Below are positions 1-10,375 of a stretch of 64,000 bases of DNA, one piece after another (positions within the stretch are counted from its first letter, which is position 1; every line of letters starts with the position of its first letter). This stretch comes from Priestia megaterium (lineage in GTDB: Bacteria; Bacillota; Bacilli; Bacillales; Bacillaceae_H). Position numbers and translations under genes: made by a program. The notes under the pieces were generated by a model that did not search any database, had not been told where the DNA came from, and saw only the letters and a program-made list of their open reading frames with translations. The stretch lies in NCBI RefSeq assembly GCF_009497655.1, contig NZ_CP023317.1, positions 649,501 to 713,500 of the forward strand, written 5' to 3'.

Positions 1-846
1 GCAGGCGTTGTCGTATACGAATGTTCAGATGAAGGGTTCCATTACGAAGCGATGTACAGCTTCAAACAATATTTAAAGAAATGGAACATTCCGCTTATTA
101 CACATGTGGATACGAGAGCGGTCGTAAAACGAATTCGAAAAGAAGGTACGATGCAATCTGCCTTTTCGGCATCTGCTGAGCCGCCAGCATTTACTGCTGA
201 ATGCGATGGATATGTAGTAAAAGAAGTGTCAACAAAAGAGCCTGTTACTTACGGAAACGGTGAAAAACACGTTGTATTAATGGACTTTGGCTATAAAAAA
301 TCAATTTTACAAGAGCTGCTAAATCGAGAGTGCAAAGTAACGGTTGTTCCTTATTCTACAAGCTCTTCAAAAGTAAAAGAGCTGCAGCCGGATGGCATTG
401 TCTTATCAAACGGACCTGGAGATCCAACTCAAGTAAGCAGTCAGCTGGATGAATTAAAAGAAATTATTTCAGCGTATCCAACTTTGGGAATTTGCTTTGG
501 ACATCAGTTAATTGGGCTTGCTTTTGGGGCAGAAACCAAAAAGCTGGCGTTCGGTCACCGAGGAGCTAATCAGCCTGTAATTGATTTAACGACTAACAAA
601 GTGTGTATGACGTCTCAAAACCATAGCTATGTCGTAGATGAACAGACGATTACGTCTACGCCATTAAGCGTTCGATTTAAAAATGTGAATGACGGATCGG
701 TTGAAGGTTTAATGCATAAAGACCTTCCTGTTATTTCGGTTCAATATCATCCAGAAGCACATCCTGGACCAAGTGACAGCACGTATATCTTTGATGAATT
801 TATGACGAAAGTACAGCAAGTAGGGAGCGGAAAAGTATATGCCTAA
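1..846 (+). CDS. carA: Carbamoyl-phosphate synthase small (glutaminase) subunit, arginine-specific, 5' truncated
   Basis: Supplies ammonia from glutamine to CarB for carbamoyl phosphate used in arginine synthesis. The reading frame is open from base 1, so the N-terminus lies outside the window. The visible part covers the end of the small-subunit domain and a complete class I glutamine amidotransferase domain. The nucleophile Cys (codon 493-495) sits in GICFGHQ, and the catalytic His and Glu are in QYHPEAH near 742-762. The last codons overlap the start of carB by 8 bases, which indicates translational coupling. Placement beside argF makes this the arginine enzyme rather than the pyrimidine PyrAA. 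Its promoter and any ArgR operator are outside the window. Confidence 0.95.
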   Translation, partial: AGVVVYECSDEGFHYEAMYSFKQYLKKWNIPLITHVDTRAVVKRIRKEGTMQSAFSASAEPPAFTAECDGYVVKEVSTKEPVTYGNGEKHVVLMDFGYKKSILQELLNRECKVTVVPYSTSSSKVKELQPDGIVLSNGPGDPTQVSSQLDELKEIISAYPTLGICFGHQLIGLAFGAETKKLAFGHRGANQPVIDLTTNKVCMTSQNHSYVVDEQTITSTPLSVRFKNVNDGSVEGLMHKDLPVISVQYHPEAHPGPSDSTYIFDEFMTKVQQVGSGKVYA

Positions 847-3800
847 AGACCAAACATTAAAAAAGATTTTAGTAATCGGATCAGGACCAATCGTAATTGG
901 GCAAGCAGCAGAATTTGATTATTCAGGAACTCAGGCATGCTTGTCATTAAAAGAAGAAGGTTATGAAGTTATCTTAATCAATAATAATCCAGCTACGATT
1001 ATGACGGACACTCACGTAGCAGATCGAATCTATTTTGAACCATTAACAGTAGACTGCGTAGAGAAAATTATTGCAAAAGAAAAGCCGGATGGTTTGTTAG
1101 CTACATTAGGCGGACAGACGGGTTTAAACTTAGCCCTTGAGCTTCATGAACAAAATATTTTGCCAAAATACGATGTGAAACTTTTAGGAACACCGATTGA
1201 ATCAATCAAAAAAGGTGAAAGCCGTGAAGAGTTCCGTGCATTAATGAATGAACTAAATGAACCGGTGCCGGAAAGTGAAGTTGTCACAAAAGTAGAAGAA
1301 GCATTAGCTTTTGCCGAGAAAATTGGTTTTCCTGTTATTGTACGTCCTGCTTATACGTTAGGCGGAACGGGCGGAGGAATTGCTCATTCTATGGAAGAAC
1401 TTGAAAAACTTTCAGCGTCAGGTTTACGTGAAAGTGCTATTACTCAATGCTTAATTGAAAAAAGCATCGCTGGATTTAAAGAGGTTGAGTACGAGGTTAT
1501 GCGTGACGAGAACAATACGTGCATTACAATTTGTAACATGGAAAATATTGATCCCGTGGGTGTTCATACTGGAGATTCGGTAGTTGTTGCTCCTTCTCAA
1601 ACGTTAACCGACGTGGAATATCAAATGCTTCGTTCGGCTTCAGTTAAAATTATTTCATCGCTTGGCATTATTGGAGGTTGCAACATTCAGTTTGCGCTTG
1701 ATCCAAAAAGCAAGCAGTACTATTTAATTGAAGTAAATCCGCGTGTGAGCCGTTCGTCTGCTCTTGCATCAAAAGCAACGGGCTATCCGATTGCTAAAAT
1801 TGCTGCAAAACTATCAGTAGGCTACACGCTTCATGAGTTATTAAATCCTGTAACAGGAGACACATATGCAAGCTTCGAACCAGCTCTTGACTATGTAGTA
1901 GTGAAATTTCCAAGATGGCCGTTTGACAAGTTTTTCTACGCGGAGAGAACGCTTGGCACGCAAATGAAAGCAACTGGAGAAGTAATGGCTATTGACCGTA
2001 ACTTTACACGTAGCTTCCAAAAGGCACTGTCTTCTTTAGAAATTGATTTACAAGGATTGGAAGTAGAAGAACTGCAAGAACTTTCAACGGATGAATTAAA
2101 AAGCAAGCTTGGCGAACAAAGCGATGAGCGTATTTTTGTTATCCTTGAGCTTTTACGTCGCGGTACAACGCCTGAGTATATCCATGAAGTAACGCAAATT
2201 GATTATTTCTATTTAACACACTTTACGCAGCTGATTAAAATGGAAGCCTCTTTGAAGGAAGTACGTTTTGATTCCATTACAGCTGAACACTTCAAGCAAG
2301 TGAAGGAGCATGGTTTTACAGATGCGTATCTAGCAAGCGTATGGAACGTGCCAGAGCTTGACGTAAGAGCGAAACGTAAAGCACTACATATTACGCCAAG
2401 CTACAAAATGGTAGATACATGTGCAGCGGAGTTCGAATCCTCTACGGCTTATTTCTACTCTAGTTATTATGGCGAGAGTGAGATTGAACCATCAACGAAT
2501 AAAAAAGTTGCGATTATCGGTTCTGGACCGATTCGTATCGGCCAAGGAGTAGAATTTGACTACAGCTCTGTACACGGTGTGTTAGCTCTTGAAAAAGAAG
2601 GATACGAAACAATTTTAATTAACAACAATCCAGAAACGGTAAGTACGGATTTTGAAGTAGCAGACCGCTTATATTTTGAACCTGTAACAGTAGAAGATGT
2701 GCTAAACGTTCTTGATGCTGAAAATGTGACGGATGTAATTGTTCAATACGGAGGTCAAACGGCTATTTCGCTTGTTAAAGGGCTAGAAGAAGCTGGCGTC
2801 AATTTACTAGGGATTACAAATGATGTTATTGATGCACTTGAAGATCGCGACCTGTTTTATAAGCTCTTAGACGACTGTGATATTCCGCATATCCCAGGTG
2901 AAATGGCGAAAGATGAGCAAGAACTTGTACAAAAAGCAAAAGCTATGGGATTCCCATTACTTATTCGTCCTTCTTACGTCATTGGCGGAAAAGGAATGCT
3001 GACAATTCAAAATGAAACGGAGCTGCAGGCTTGTTTACCAGCTATTAAAGCGTCTCATTTCCCAATGCTTATTGATGCTTACTTCCCTGGAAAAGAAGCA
3101 GAAATTGATGTTGTAGCAGACGGAAAAGATGTGTTGATTCCGACAATCGTTGAACATATTGAAAAAGCCGGCGTTCATTCAGGAGACAGCTATGCGCTTT
3201 TACCAGCAAAAACAGTAGAAGCAGCACATAAAGAAAAAATGGTGAGCTACGCTCAAAAAATTGTAAACAAACTTCAATATAAAGGGATTATGAATATCCA
3301 ATATGTTATTTACAACGATGAAGTCTACATGCTGGAAGTTAATCCGCGTGCCAGCCGTACAGTGCCTGTAGTAAGCAAAGTGTGCAACACGCCGCTTGTT
3401 TCGCTATCAACTCAAATATTGCTTGGGAAATCATTGTCGGAAATTAGCGAGAAGCTAGGTTTATTGCCGGATCCGGCTTATACAACTATTAAGTTTCCAG
3501 TGTTTTCGACAAGTAAATTATCAGGAGTTGATCCGCTTGTTGGACCAGAAATGAAGTCAACTGGTGAAGGAATTGCGATTTCTTCAACGATTGAAGAAGC
3601 AGCAAAAAAAGTATTCCATCAGTATGTGTTAAGTAAAAAAGGTGCTGCAGAAGTGTATATTAACGGAGAAGCACAGGGCCTTGAAGAACTTGCGCAAAGC
3701 GCGGGATTAACTCTTGTTAAAGATAAAGAAGTTAGTGAATGGGTAAAAACGAAAGAAGCTTTATTATATGTAAGTTTACAGCCTGAAGATAAAGAAAGCC

Positions 3801-3949
3801 GTATGTCAGCATTAAAACACGGTTTAATGGTTATGACGGAGGCAGAAACGGCTTCGCTATTTTTCCAATCGTTCCAAGTCGATGAATATCACGTTTCATC
3901 ACTACAAGAATGGTTTCAAAAAACTAAAAAGGAAGTGACAGTATCATGA
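839..3949 (+). CDS. carB: Carbamoyl-phosphate synthase large subunit, arginine-specific
   Basis: Makes carbamoyl phosphate from bicarbonate, ammonia and two ATP, in complex with CarA. At 1036 residues it has two homologous halves, each opening with a nucleotide-binding segment ([18 protein letters not shown] near residue 13; [18 protein letters not shown] near 560) followed by an ATP-grasp domain (glycine-rich loop GGTGGG near residue 175). The C-terminal regulatory domain is short, and the protein is slightly shorter than the roughly 1070-residue pyrimidine paralogue, as usual for arginine-type CarB. The start overlaps carA and the end overlaps argF by 4 bases (ATGA), so the three genes form one translationally coupled operon. 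Confidence 0.96.
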   Translation: MPKDQTLKKILVIGSGPIVIGQAAEFDYSGTQACLSLKEEGYEVILINNNPATIMTDTHVADRIYFEPLTVDCVEKIIAKEKPDGLLATLGGQTGLNLALELHEQNILPKYDVKLLGTPIESIKKGESREEFRALMNELNEPVPESEVVTKVEEALAFAEKIGFPVIVRPAYTLGGTGGGIAHSMEELEKLSASGLRESAITQCLIEKSIAGFKEVEYEVMRDENNTCITICNMENIDPVGVHTGDSVVVAPSQTLTDVEYQMLRSASVKIISSLGIIGGCNIQFALDPKSKQYYLIEVNPRVSRSSALASKATGYPIAKIAAKLSVGYTLHELLNPVTGDTYASFEPALDYVVVKFPRWPFDKFFYAERTLGTQMKATGEVMAIDRNFTRSFQKALSSLEIDLQGLEVEELQELSTDELKSKLGEQSDERIFVILELLRRGTTPEYIHEVTQIDYFYLTHFTQLIKMEASLKEVRFDSITAEHFKQVKEHGFTDAYLASVWNVPELDVRAKRKALHITPSYKMVDTCAAEFESSTAYFYSSYYGESEIEPSTNKKVAIIGSGPIRIGQGVEFDYSSVHGVLALEKEGYETILINNNPETVSTDFEVADRLYFEPVTVEDVLNVLDAENVTDVIVQYGGQTAISLVKGLEEAGVNLLGITNDVIDALEDRDLFYKLLDDCDIPHIPGEMAKDEQELVQKAKAMGFPLLIRPSYVIGGKGMLTIQNETELQACLPAIKASHFPMLIDAYFPGKEAEIDVVADGKDVLIPTIVEHIEKAGVHSGDSYALLPAKTVEAAHKEKMVSYAQKIVNKLQYKGIMNIQYVIYNDEVYMLEVNPRASRTVPVVSKVCNTPLVSLSTQILLGKSLSEISEKLGLLPDPAYTTIKFPVFSTSKLSGVDPLVGPEMKSTGEGIAISSTIEEAAKKVFHQYVLSKKGAAEVYINGEAQGLEELAQSAGLTLVKDKEVSEWVKTKEALLYVSLQPEDKESRMSALKHGLMVMTEAETASLFFQSFQVDEYHVSSLQEWFQKTKKEVTVS

Positions 3950-4896
3950 GTACAGTATCGGTAAATACGAATTTAAAGGGAAAAGATTTGCTTACGCTTA
4001 AAGATTTATCATCAGACGATATTATGTCACTTTTAGAAAGCGCCATTGAGCTGAAAGAAAAGCATAAAAATGGTGAAATCGTCACATCGTTAAAAGGAAA
4101 AACGCTGGGGCTCATTTTTGAAAAATCTTCAACAAGAACAAGAGTCTCATTTGAAGCGGGAATGATGCAGCTTGGAGGAAACGCCCTCTTTTTAAGCAGC
4201 CAGGATTTACAAATTGGACGCGGAGAAACGATTGCTGATACAGCACGCGTACTATCTGAATTCATCGATGCTATCATGATTCGTACGTTTGAACATAGCA
4301 AGATCGAAGAGCTTGCAGATTACGCATCCATTCCCGTTATTAATGGTTTGACAGATGATTATCATCCTTGTCAGGCTCTAGCTGATTTATTAACGATTTA
4401 CGAGCACAAGAAATCATTTGATGGGCTAAAAGTAGCTTATGTTGGAGACGGAAATAATGTAGCGCATTCCTTAATGATTGCATGTGCAAAAATGGGAATA
4501 GATATTTCAATTGGATGCCCTGACGGATATGAGCCAAAAGACTTTGTAACAGCTTATGTTAATGAAGTAGCTGCTAAAACGGGTGCGAAGGTTACGATTA
4601 CAAAAGATCCTGTAGAGGCTGTAAAAAATGCCGATGCTATTTATGCAGACGTGTGGACAAGTATGGGACAGGAAGAAGAAGCACAGCAGCGCTTGAAAAT
4701 ATTTGCTCCTTATCAAGTCAATGAAGAGCTAGCTGCCCATGCGAAGTCAGACTATTTATTTCTCCACTGCTTGCCTGCGCATCGTGAAGAAGAAGTGACA
4801 GCAAGCATTATTGACGGACCAAATTCGGTTGTTTTCCAGCAGGCTGGAAATCGTATGCATGTACAAAAGGCCTTGCTTCAAGCAATTTTAGGCTAA
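3946..4896 (+). CDS. argF: Ornithine carbamoyltransferase
   Basis: Transfers the carbamoyl group from the CarAB product to ornithine, giving citrulline, in the cytoplasm. It has 316 residues, the usual family length. The carbamoyl-phosphate loop SSTRTR is near residue 60, HPCQAL near 140 and the ornithine-side HCLPAHR near 275. The ATG overlaps the carB stop, and a strong terminator follows at once, so argF is the last gene of the arginine operon, as in Bacillus subtilis argCJBD-carAB-argF. ArgF and the catabolic ArcB are related, but the operon context favours the biosynthetic enzyme. Confidence 0.96.
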   Translation: MSTVSVNTNLKGKDLLTLKDLSSDDIMSLLESAIELKEKHKNGEIVTSLKGKTLGLIFEKSSTRTRVSFEAGMMQLGGNALFLSSQDLQIGRGETIADTARVLSEFIDAIMIRTFEHSKIEELADYASIPVINGLTDDYHPCQALADLLTIYEHKKSFDGLKVAYVGDGNNVAHSLMIACAKMGIDISIGCPDGYEPKDFVTAYVNEVAAKTGAKVTITKDPVEAVKNADAIYADVWTSMGQEEEAQQRLKIFAPYQVNEELAAHAKSDYLFLHCLPAHREEEVTASIIDGPNSVVFQQAGNRMHVQKALLQAILG

Positions 4897-4898
4897 GA

Positions 4899-4935
4899 AA
4901 AAAACCTTTCTGAGAATATCAGAAAGGTTTTTTTG
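4899..4935 (+). terminator. Rho-independent terminator of the arginine operon
   Basis: The stem AACCTTTCTGA pairs with TCAGAAAGGTT around a short loop (GAATA), followed by a run of seven T. It begins a few bases after the argF stop. Confidence 0.92.
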
Positions 4936-4995
4936 TTTAAAGGGAATTAATTGTGGGAACACCAGTTGTATACTAAACAGAACGAAAGGTGATTT

Positions 4996-5643
4996 ATGAT
5001 GAAAGTATTAGTTGTTGGAGCAAACGGAACAACGGGAAAACAAGTGGTAGAAAAAGTCGCAAACAGCAAGCAGCATGAAGCTTATGCGATGATTCGCGAC
5101 GAAAAACAAGCAGACGCTTTAAAAAAGCTGGGCGCTAACGTTGTACTTGGTGACTTGGAGCAAGATGTTTCAGATGCTTTAAGAGGTATGGATGCTGTCA
5201 TATTTGCAGCAGGTTCTGGAGGACATACGGGAGACGAAAAAACAATCGCTGTGGATCAAAACGGTGCTAAAAATATCATTGATGAAGCAAAAAATCAAGG
5301 TGTGAAGCGCTTTGTTATGTTAAGTTCAATGGGAACAGATGCACCTGAACAAGGACCAGAAGGCTTACAACTTTACCTGCGTGCTAAAGCGATAGCGGAT
5401 GAATACTTAAAGCAGTCTAATCTGCAATATACAATTGTACGACCAGGAACTTTATCGAATGATTCAGCTACTGGAAAAATTGATATCAATAATGATATTG
5501 AAGATAAATCTCAGACGATTCCTCGAGCAGATGTAGCAACCGTGCTTGTAGAATGCCTAAACGAAGAAGCTACGATAGGAAAAACGTTTGAAATGTTAGC
5601 CGGAGAAACTGAAATTGAACAAGCTATTAAATTTACTCATTGA
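4996..5643 (+). CDS. NAD(P)-binding SDR-fold oxidoreductase (YhfK-like)
   Basis: A 215-residue atypical short-chain dehydrogenase of the NAD(P)H-binding YhfK/YwnB group. The N-terminal Rossmann motif GANGTTGKQ lies at residues 8-16, and an acidic patch (GDLEQDV) follows the third strand. The active-site region reads LRAKAIADEYL where classical members carry YxxxK, so the reaction is uncertain. Two ATG codons lie in tandem (4996, 4999). The ribosome site AAAGGTGA ends about 5 to 8 bases upstream, so either could be used. It is a single-gene unit between two terminators, with a TATACT -10 element near 4969. The substrate cannot be told from the sequence. Confidence 0.85.
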   Translation: MMKVLVVGANGTTGKQVVEKVANSKQHEAYAMIRDEKQADALKKLGANVVLGDLEQDVSDALRGMDAVIFAAGSGGHTGDEKTIAVDQNGAKNIIDEAKNQGVKRFVMLSSMGTDAPEQGPEGLQLYLRAKAIADEYLKQSNLQYTIVRPGTLSNDSATGKIDINNDIEDKSQTIPRADVATVLVECLNEEATIGKTFEMLAGETEIEQAIKFTH

Positions 5644-5646
5644 TAC

Positions 5647-5678
5647 AAAAGGGCAGATCTAAAGGTCTGCTCTTTTCT
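5647..5678 (+). terminator. Rho-independent terminator after the SDR gene
   Basis: The stem AAAGGGCAGATC pairs with GGTCTGCTCTTT (including G-U pairs) over an AA-rich loop. It is followed by a T-rich stretch directly after the stop codon. Confidence 0.8.
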
Positions 5679-5776
5679 GTTCTGTTCCTAATATGAAAAC
5701 ATCTCCATTATGAAACGGAAATCTTAAGGGAATAGTATAGGAGAACATTTCATTTCAGGAATGAGGAGGCAGGACA

Positions 5777-5956
5777 ATGGGACAAAATCGTCATTTCACA
5801 CCGGGTCAAAAAGCTCCTAATAACGGAGTGTATATTGAAATTGGTGAAACAGGAAGCAACGTAAATAATCCTCAAAAGGTTAAATTAAAAGCAGGAGAGC
5901 GTTTTCCAGAGACGGCAAACGATGATCGCCACTGGACATACATGCGCAAGCCTTAA
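5777..5956 (+). CDS. yjzC: YjzC family small protein
   Basis: A 59-residue protein that closely resembles Bacillus subtilis YjzC from its start MGQNRHFTPGQKAPNNGVY to its end DDRHWTYMRKP. It is soluble and basic, with no membrane segment. The start is supported by the ribosome site GAGGAGG about 7 bases upstream. In B. subtilis yjzC lies directly downstream of argF, and here only the SDR gene intervenes, so synteny agrees with sequence. The function of the family is not established. The gene has its own terminator, whose tail runs into the clpB promoter region. Confidence 0.88.
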   Translation: MGQNRHFTPGQKAPNNGVYIEIGETGSNVNNPQKVKLKAGERFPETANDDRHWTYMRKP

Positions 5957-5973
5957 ATAGTAAAAAAATAAAG

Positions 5974-6007
5974 AAGCCATTCTAAATTGAATGGCTTTAC
6001 TTGTTTT
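5974..6007 (+). terminator. Terminator of yjzC
   Basis: The hairpin AAGCCATT / AATGGCTT with an 8-base loop is followed by the T-rich sequence TTACTTGTTTT. The tail also holds the best candidate -35 (TTTACT, 5997-6002) for the clpB promoter. Confidence 0.75.
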
Positions 6008-6019
6008 CCCATTGCTGGG

Positions 6020-6050
6020 TATAATGAAATAAAGGTCAATAAAGGTCAAA
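6020..6050 (+). promoter_or_regulatory. clpB promoter -10 and CtsR operator
   Basis: TATAAT at 6020-6025 is a perfect -10, with TTTACT 17 bases upstream as a weak -35. Just downstream, GGTCAAT-AAA-GGTCAAA (6034-6050) matches the CtsR tandem heptamer GGTCAAANANRGTCAAA at all but one or two positions. CtsR is the repressor of class III heat-shock (clp) genes in Firmicutes. The site covers the expected transcription start, which fits repression by blocking polymerase. Confidence 0.88.
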
Positions 6051-6071
6051 TGTATCGAAGGAGGATGTTCA

Positions 6072-8675
6072 ATGGACATAAATAAAATGACCCAAAAATT
6101 GCAAGAAGGCGTGATGGAAGCGCAGTCCGAAGCTATTAAACGAAATCAGCAGGAAGTGGATATTGCTCATTTGCTTTATACGCTTATTCATCAGCAAGAT
6201 GGTATTGCTCCTCGCATATTAGATCATTTACATATAGATCATCAATCTTTTCAGCAGCAGGTAAATCAACTGCTTGCGAAAAAACCTGCTGTTACAGGAA
6301 GTGGAGCTGAAGCAGGGAAAGTTTATATTACAAATAAACTCCAGCAGCTGTTTGTCAAAGCTCAAGAAGAAGCATCTCGTCTGCAAGATGATTATGTTTC
6401 AGTTGAGCACATCTTTTTAGCCTTAGCACAGGAACCGTCTTCTAGTGAATATGGCAAGTTATTTTCAAGTCACGGTATAACAAAAAAAGCTTTGCAAGAT
6501 GTGCTTACTAGCCTTCGAGGAAATCAGCGAATTACAAGTCAAAATCCGGAAGTTACATATGAAGCGTTAGCTAAATATGGAAGAGACTTAGTGGCAGAAG
6601 TACGAGCAGGGAACATTGATCCAGTCATTGGACGAGACGGAGAAATTCGCCGCGTTATCCGCATTTTATCGCGAAAAACAAAAAACAATCCAGTTTTGAT
6701 TGGAGAACCTGGCGTTGGTAAAACAGCGATTGTTGAAGGTCTAGCACAGCGAATTGTTCGTAGAGATGTGCCTGAAGGATTAAAAGATAAAACCATCTTC
6801 TCATTAGATATGGGAGCTTTAGTAGCAGGAGCGAAGTTCAGAGGCGAATTTGAAGAGCGTTTAAAAGCTGTTCTTCAAGAAGTTAAGAAAAGCAACGGTC
6901 AAATTCTTTTATTTATTGACGAACTTCATACAATCGTTGGAGCAGGTCGTACGGACGGAGCGATGGATGCAGGGAATATTTTAAAACCAATGCTTGCTAG
7001 AGGAGAACTTCACTGTATAGGAGCTACAACTCTTGATGAGTATCGTCAGTATATTGAAAAAGATCCAGCTCTTGAAAGACGCTTTCAACAGGTGCTGGTT
7101 GAAGAACCTTCAGTAGAAGATACAATCTCTATCTTACGTGGTTTAAAAGAACGATTTGAAATTCATCACGGTGTAAATATTCATGACCGGGCGATTGTTT
7201 CAGCAGCGGTTATGTCGGATCGTTATATCTCAGATCGCTTTTTACCTGATAAAGCAATTGATTTAATTGATGAAGCATGCGCAACTATTCGAACAGAAAT
7301 TGATTCGATGCCATCAGAATTAGATGAAGTAACGCGACGTGTCATGCAGCTTGAAATTGAAGAAGCGGCATTAAGTAAAGAAACAGATCAAGCAAGCATC
7401 ACAAGGTTAGAGGCAATTCGAAAAGAAGTCTCTGATTTAAAAGAACGTGCAGATACAATGAAGCTGCAGTGGGAAAAAGAAAAGCAGTCGATTCAAACGG
7501 TGCAAGATGTCCGGGAGCAGCTTGAAAAAGCGAAGCGAGACCTAGAAGAAGCTGAAGGGAAATATGATTTAAATAAAGCAGCCGAACTTCGCCACGGACG
7601 CATTCCAGCTCTTGAAAAAGAACTAAAACAGCTGGAAGAAACAGCTGCTGAAAAAGCACAAGAAAACCGTTTGTTAAGAGAAGAAGTAACGGAAGAAGAA
7701 ATTGCTGAAATTGTAGGAAGATGGACGGGAATTCCGGTGTCGAAACTAGTTGAAGGAGAAAGAGAAAAGCTGTTGAAGCTTGAGTCAATTTTACAGCAGC
7801 GTGTGATTGGACAGGACGAAGCCGTATCCTTAGTTACAGATGCTGTGATTCGCGCAAGGGCAGGCATTAAAGACCCGAACCGCCCAATTGGATCATTTAT
7901 TTTCCTAGGACCTACCGGAGTAGGAAAAACGGAGCTAGCCAAAACGTTGGCACATTCGTTATTTGACAGTGAAGAACAAATGGTTCGTATTGATATGTCT
8001 GAATACATGGAAAAGCATGCGGTCTCTAGGCTTATAGGAGCGCCTCCTGGCTATGTAGGGTATGAAGAAGGCGGACAGCTAACGGAAGCGGTGAGACGCA
8101 AGCCTTATTCAGTCGTTTTGTTAGATGAAATTGAAAAAGCTCATCCTGAAGTATTTAACGTGCTCCTTCAAATACTAGATGATGGAAGAGCAACAGATTC
8201 AAAAGGAAAAGTCATTGATTTTAAAAATACGGTCATTATTATGACGTCAAATATTGGTTCTCAATTTCTATTAGATGGTTTAACAAGTGAAGGCGAGATT
8301 ACTGAAAAAGCCAGAGAGCAAGTGATGGCTCAATTAAGACAGCATTTTCGCCCAGAATTTTTAAATCGAGTAGACGACACGATTTTATTCAAACCGCTAA
8401 CTGTTCATGAAGTAAAGGGAATTATTGATAAGCTATTGCTTCAGCTTGAAAAGCGTTTATCCGATCGTCATATTTCGTTAATGTTAACAGAAGAAGCAAA
8501 AAATCATATTGCGGCCTCCGGGTTTGATCCGGTATACGGAGCGCGCCCTTTAAAAAGGTTTATTCAAAAATATATTGAAACAAAAATTGCCAGAGAATTA
8601 ATTGCAGGGCAAATTGAAGATTATAGTCAAGTGACAGTTGATGTAAAAGATGATGAGTTTGTTGTCAGCGTATAA
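6072..8675 (+). CDS. clpB: ATP-dependent chaperone ClpB
   Basis: A Hsp100 disaggregase that threads proteins out of aggregates in cooperation with DnaK. It has 867 residues. In order: an N-terminal Clp_N repeat domain (about 1-145), a first AAA+ domain with Walker [11 protein letters not shown] near residue 205 and Walker B ILLFIDE near 275, and a coiled-coil middle domain at about 400-525 rich in Glu, Lys and Gln. A second AAA+ domain follows, with Walker [11 protein letters not shown] near residue 605. The long middle domain separates ClpB from ClpC and ClpE. The start follows AAGGAGGATG. The CtsR operator upstream indicates heat-shock control. Bacillus subtilis itself lacks clpB, so the gene is an insertion relative to that genome's order. 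Confidence 0.95.
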   Translation: MDINKMTQKLQEGVMEAQSEAIKRNQQEVDIAHLLYTLIHQQDGIAPRILDHLHIDHQSFQQQVNQLLAKKPAVTGSGAEAGKVYITNKLQQLFVKAQEEASRLQDDYVSVEHIFLALAQEPSSSEYGKLFSSHGITKKALQDVLTSLRGNQRITSQNPEVTYEALAKYGRDLVAEVRAGNIDPVIGRDGEIRRVIRILSRKTKNNPVLIGEPGVGKTAIVEGLAQRIVRRDVPEGLKDKTIFSLDMGALVAGAKFRGEFEERLKAVLQEVKKSNGQILLFIDELHTIVGAGRTDGAMDAGNILKPMLARGELHCIGATTLDEYRQYIEKDPALERRFQQVLVEEPSVEDTISILRGLKERFEIHHGVNIHDRAIVSAAVMSDRYISDRFLPDKAIDLIDEACATIRTEIDSMPSELDEVTRRVMQLEIEEAALSKETDQASITRLEAIRKEVSDLKERADTMKLQWEKEKQSIQTVQDVREQLEKAKRDLEEAEGKYDLNKAAELRHGRIPALEKELKQLEETAAEKAQENRLLREEVTEEEIAEIVGRWTGIPVSKLVEGEREKLLKLESILQQRVIGQDEAVSLVTDAVIRARAGIKDPNRPIGSFIFLGPTGVGKTELAKTLAHSLFDSEEQMVRIDMSEYMEKHAVSRLIGAPPGYVGYEEGGQLTEAVRRKPYSVVLLDEIEKAHPEVFNVLLQILDDGRATDSKGKVIDFKNTVIIMTSNIGSQFLLDGLTSEGEITEKAREQVMAQLRQHFRPEFLNRVDDTILFKPLTVHEVKGIIDKLLLQLEKRLSDRHISLMLTEEAKNHIAASGFDPVYGARPLKRFIQKYIETKIARELIAGQIEDYSQVTVDVKDDEFVVSV

Positions 8676-8684
8676 GTTTTCTCA

Positions 8685-8720
8685 AAAGGCCATTCATGAT
8701 AATTTGAATGGTCTTTTTTT
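8685..8720 (+). terminator. clpB terminator
   Basis: GGCCATTCA pairs with TGAATGGTC over an 8-base loop, and seven T follow. Confidence 0.9.
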
Positions 8721-8851
8721 GCTATTAAGAGCAGCATCCCTTTTAAAATAAATAAAAAAAATACGTGAGAGCTAAGCGTAAAAACTTATTCAGTTTTAGG
8801 TTGTAGAATATATCTAATTCATTTATGATAATACAAAATGGGCAAAGGAGC

Positions 8852-9115
8852 ATGAATGAGCACATGAAGGACCGTATAGAGCTTATATATGACGAAGCAT
8901 ACGATTTTATAGATCAGGCATTAACTAAAATAAGAGCGCTGGATAAAAATGATCTTCAAGCTGAAAATGAAGAAGTGCAGGAAAAGGCAGAACGGACAGA
9001 GTTTGCACTTCAAGCTGCACGAGATATTTTAGAAAATATGATTATCCCGGGTAAAAAATTGACTTTTATTTACGAAAAAGGTTCTGTGGTAGTAGAAATT
9101 CCCGATAAAAAATAA
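8852..9115 (+). CDS. Small acidic helical protein of unknown function
   Basis: About 84 to 88 residues, mostly predicted helix with many Glu, Lys and Gln in the first 65 residues. A short beta-like tail (KKLTFIYEKGSVVVEIPDKK) follows. No family is recognised. The start is unsettled. AAAGGAG ends at 8850, only one base before the ATG at 8852 and 13 bases before the in-frame ATG at 8864, and a further upstream ATG at 8825 has no ribosome site. It has its own terminator, shared with the converging AraC-type gene. Codon use looks like that of its neighbours, so it is probably a real gene. Confidence 0.6.
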   Translation: MNEHMKDRIELIYDEAYDFIDQALTKIRALDKNDLQAENEEVQEKAERTEFALQAARDILENMIIPGKKLTFIYEKGSVVVEIPDKK

Positions 9116-9147
9116 AAACGACTTCCTTTTATGGAAGTCGTTTTTAT
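9115..9147. terminator. Bidirectional terminator between the small gene and the AraC-type regulator
   Basis: AAAACGACTTCC pairs with GGAAGTCGTTTT over TTTTAT, with A and T runs on the two sides. It therefore serves both converging genes. Confidence 0.9.
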
Positions 9148-10037
9148 TTTGGTAATGCAAAGTGTTCATCAATGGATGCATCACTTTTTCGATACTGCCC
9201 GGGTGTCATATTGGTTGTTTTACGAAATACTTTTGTTAAATAATTGGCATTTGCATAGCCGACGTTTTCAGCAATTTCTTCGATTGAATACTTGGTTTGA
9301 TGCAATAGCTCGGCCGCTTTTTGAATGCGAAGCTTCGTTAAATATTGAATCGGCGTAATCCCTGTTGTTTGTTTGAATAACCGGCTAAAATGATAGCGAG
9401 ATAAATGAGCTGCATCTGCCATTTCATCCGGACCGATTTCTTCATGATAATGATTGCGGGCAAATAAAATAGAGCTAATGATACTTTCAGGCCAATCCTC
9501 TGTAAAACTGTCCATGCTTTTAATATATTGATACAGCTCCATTACAAAGCGGTAAGATAAGCTTGAGGCATGAAATGGATCTGCTATATGTTTTTCACTT
9601 GCCCTCTTATATATCTGAGCAAGCAGCTGAACAGGTGCTGATTCAGGGTGAAATCGAATTACAGGGGAGTGGGTTGACTGAATATAATCCCAGCATTTTT
9701 GTACTTCATCTCCGTATAATGTAAGAAAAATAAACTCCCAGTTTTCACTTTCCTTTGGTAAGTAATAGCGATAATTTCCAGGTATATTGACGATGAATGC
9801 TTTTCCAGCATCCACTTTATATTCTTGTCCATCTATTTCAATCATCCCGTACCCAGAAACCGTGTATTGAAAAATATATTTTCCTACATCTTTTCGCTGA
9901 TTTCCGCTCCAGTTATAAAGGGGCGAGAAAACTTCATCCCATCCAACCGACCAGAGCTGCGCAACTTCGTTTGTGCGGGATTCTAAAAACCTGTATGCGT
10001 ACGTTGAATATTCTTGAGCTTGGAAATGTGAGAGCAA
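9144..10037 (-). CDS. AraC family transcriptional regulator, divergent from galKT
   Basis: A 297-residue regulator. An N-terminal cupin-like sugar-sensing domain (about 20-165) carries a GYGMIEIDGQEYKVDAGKAF segment. Two C-terminal helix-turn-helix motifs (about 195-290) follow, ending in the AraC signature region GYANANYLTKVFRKTTNMTPGQYR. The start is TTG, with AAGGTGA 6 bases before it. It is transcribed away from galK across a 338-base region holding two cre-like sites, so the simplest reading is a galactose- or galactoside-responsive activator of galKT. The effector is inferred from position only. Confidence 0.88.
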   Translation of the reverse strand: MLSHFQAQEYSTYAYRFLESRTNEVAQLWSVGWDEVFSPLYNWSGNQRKDVGKYIFQYTVSGYGMIEIDGQEYKVDAGKAFIVNIPGNYRYYLPKESENWEFIFLTLYGDEVQKCWDYIQSTHSPVIRFHPESAPVQLLAQIYKRASEKHIADPFHASSLSYRFVMELYQYIKSMDSFTEDWPESIISSILFARNHYHEEIGPDEMADAAHLSRYHFSRLFKQTTGITPIQYLTKLRIQKAAELLHQTKYSIEEIAENVGYANANYLTKVFRKTTNMTPGQYRKSDASIDEHFALPK

Positions 10038-10085
10038 ATTTTCACCTTCTTTTTGAAATAAAGTAGTACTTAATTCTTACTTTAA

Positions 10086-10099
10086 CGTAATCGCTTTCA
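10086..10099. promoter_or_regulatory. Candidate cre (CcpA) site in front of the AraC-type gene
   Basis: CGTAATCGCTTTCA matches the cre consensus TGWAANCGNTNWCA at 13 of 14 positions. It lies about 50 bases upstream of the regulator start codon, near where its transcript should begin, so CcpA binding would repress the activator when glucose is present. Confidence 0.65.
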
Positions 10100-10297
10100 T
10101 TTTTCTATAATTTTTTGAAAATATCATGATTATTTTTAGTGAATGTCTCTAAATCTATTATTTTCTTATAATTTGCAAGTCAAGGCTCCCATGAAGATAA
10201 CACCTTTTTGGCGCAAGAGCAGTTCATCATCAATTTAAAAGAATCATTTTTAAAGTGATAAGCAAAAAAGTACCGATTATCGATAGGAATTTTACCA

Positions 10298-10347
10298 TTG
10301 AGGCAAGGAAAATTGGACTTTACAATGTACATATGAATCCGTTTCCA
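10298..10347 (+). promoter_or_regulatory. galK promoter and second cre-like site
   Basis: TTGAGG (10298-10303) and TACAAT (10321-10326) are separated by 17 bases, a good sigma-A promoter. The cre-like TGAATCCGTTTCCA (10334-10347) matches 12 of 14 consensus positions and sits right at the expected transcription start. The rest of the 338-base divergent region (10038-10375) is AT-rich and shows no further gene. Confidence 0.65.
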
Positions 10348-10375
10348 AAAAACTACTTAAAATAGGTGATAATAA

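Noticed and set aside
3924-4301. 125-codon frame antisense to argF
   Set aside because: It is fully covered by the conserved argF frame, and has no ribosome site or similarity.
5700-5745. ECF-type promoter upstream of yjzC (TGAAAC ... GTATAG)
   Set aside because: The spacer is 18 bases and the -10 is not CGTA; the match is too weak.
7399-7788. 129-codon frame antisense to clpB
   Set aside because: It is a shadow of the Glu/Leu/Lys-rich coiled-coil region of ClpB; the Leu/Phe-rich product is the usual complement artefact.
9131-9358. 75-codon plus-strand frame opposite the AraC-type gene
   Set aside because: It starts within the terminator hairpin and lies entirely antisense to the conserved helix-turn-helix region.
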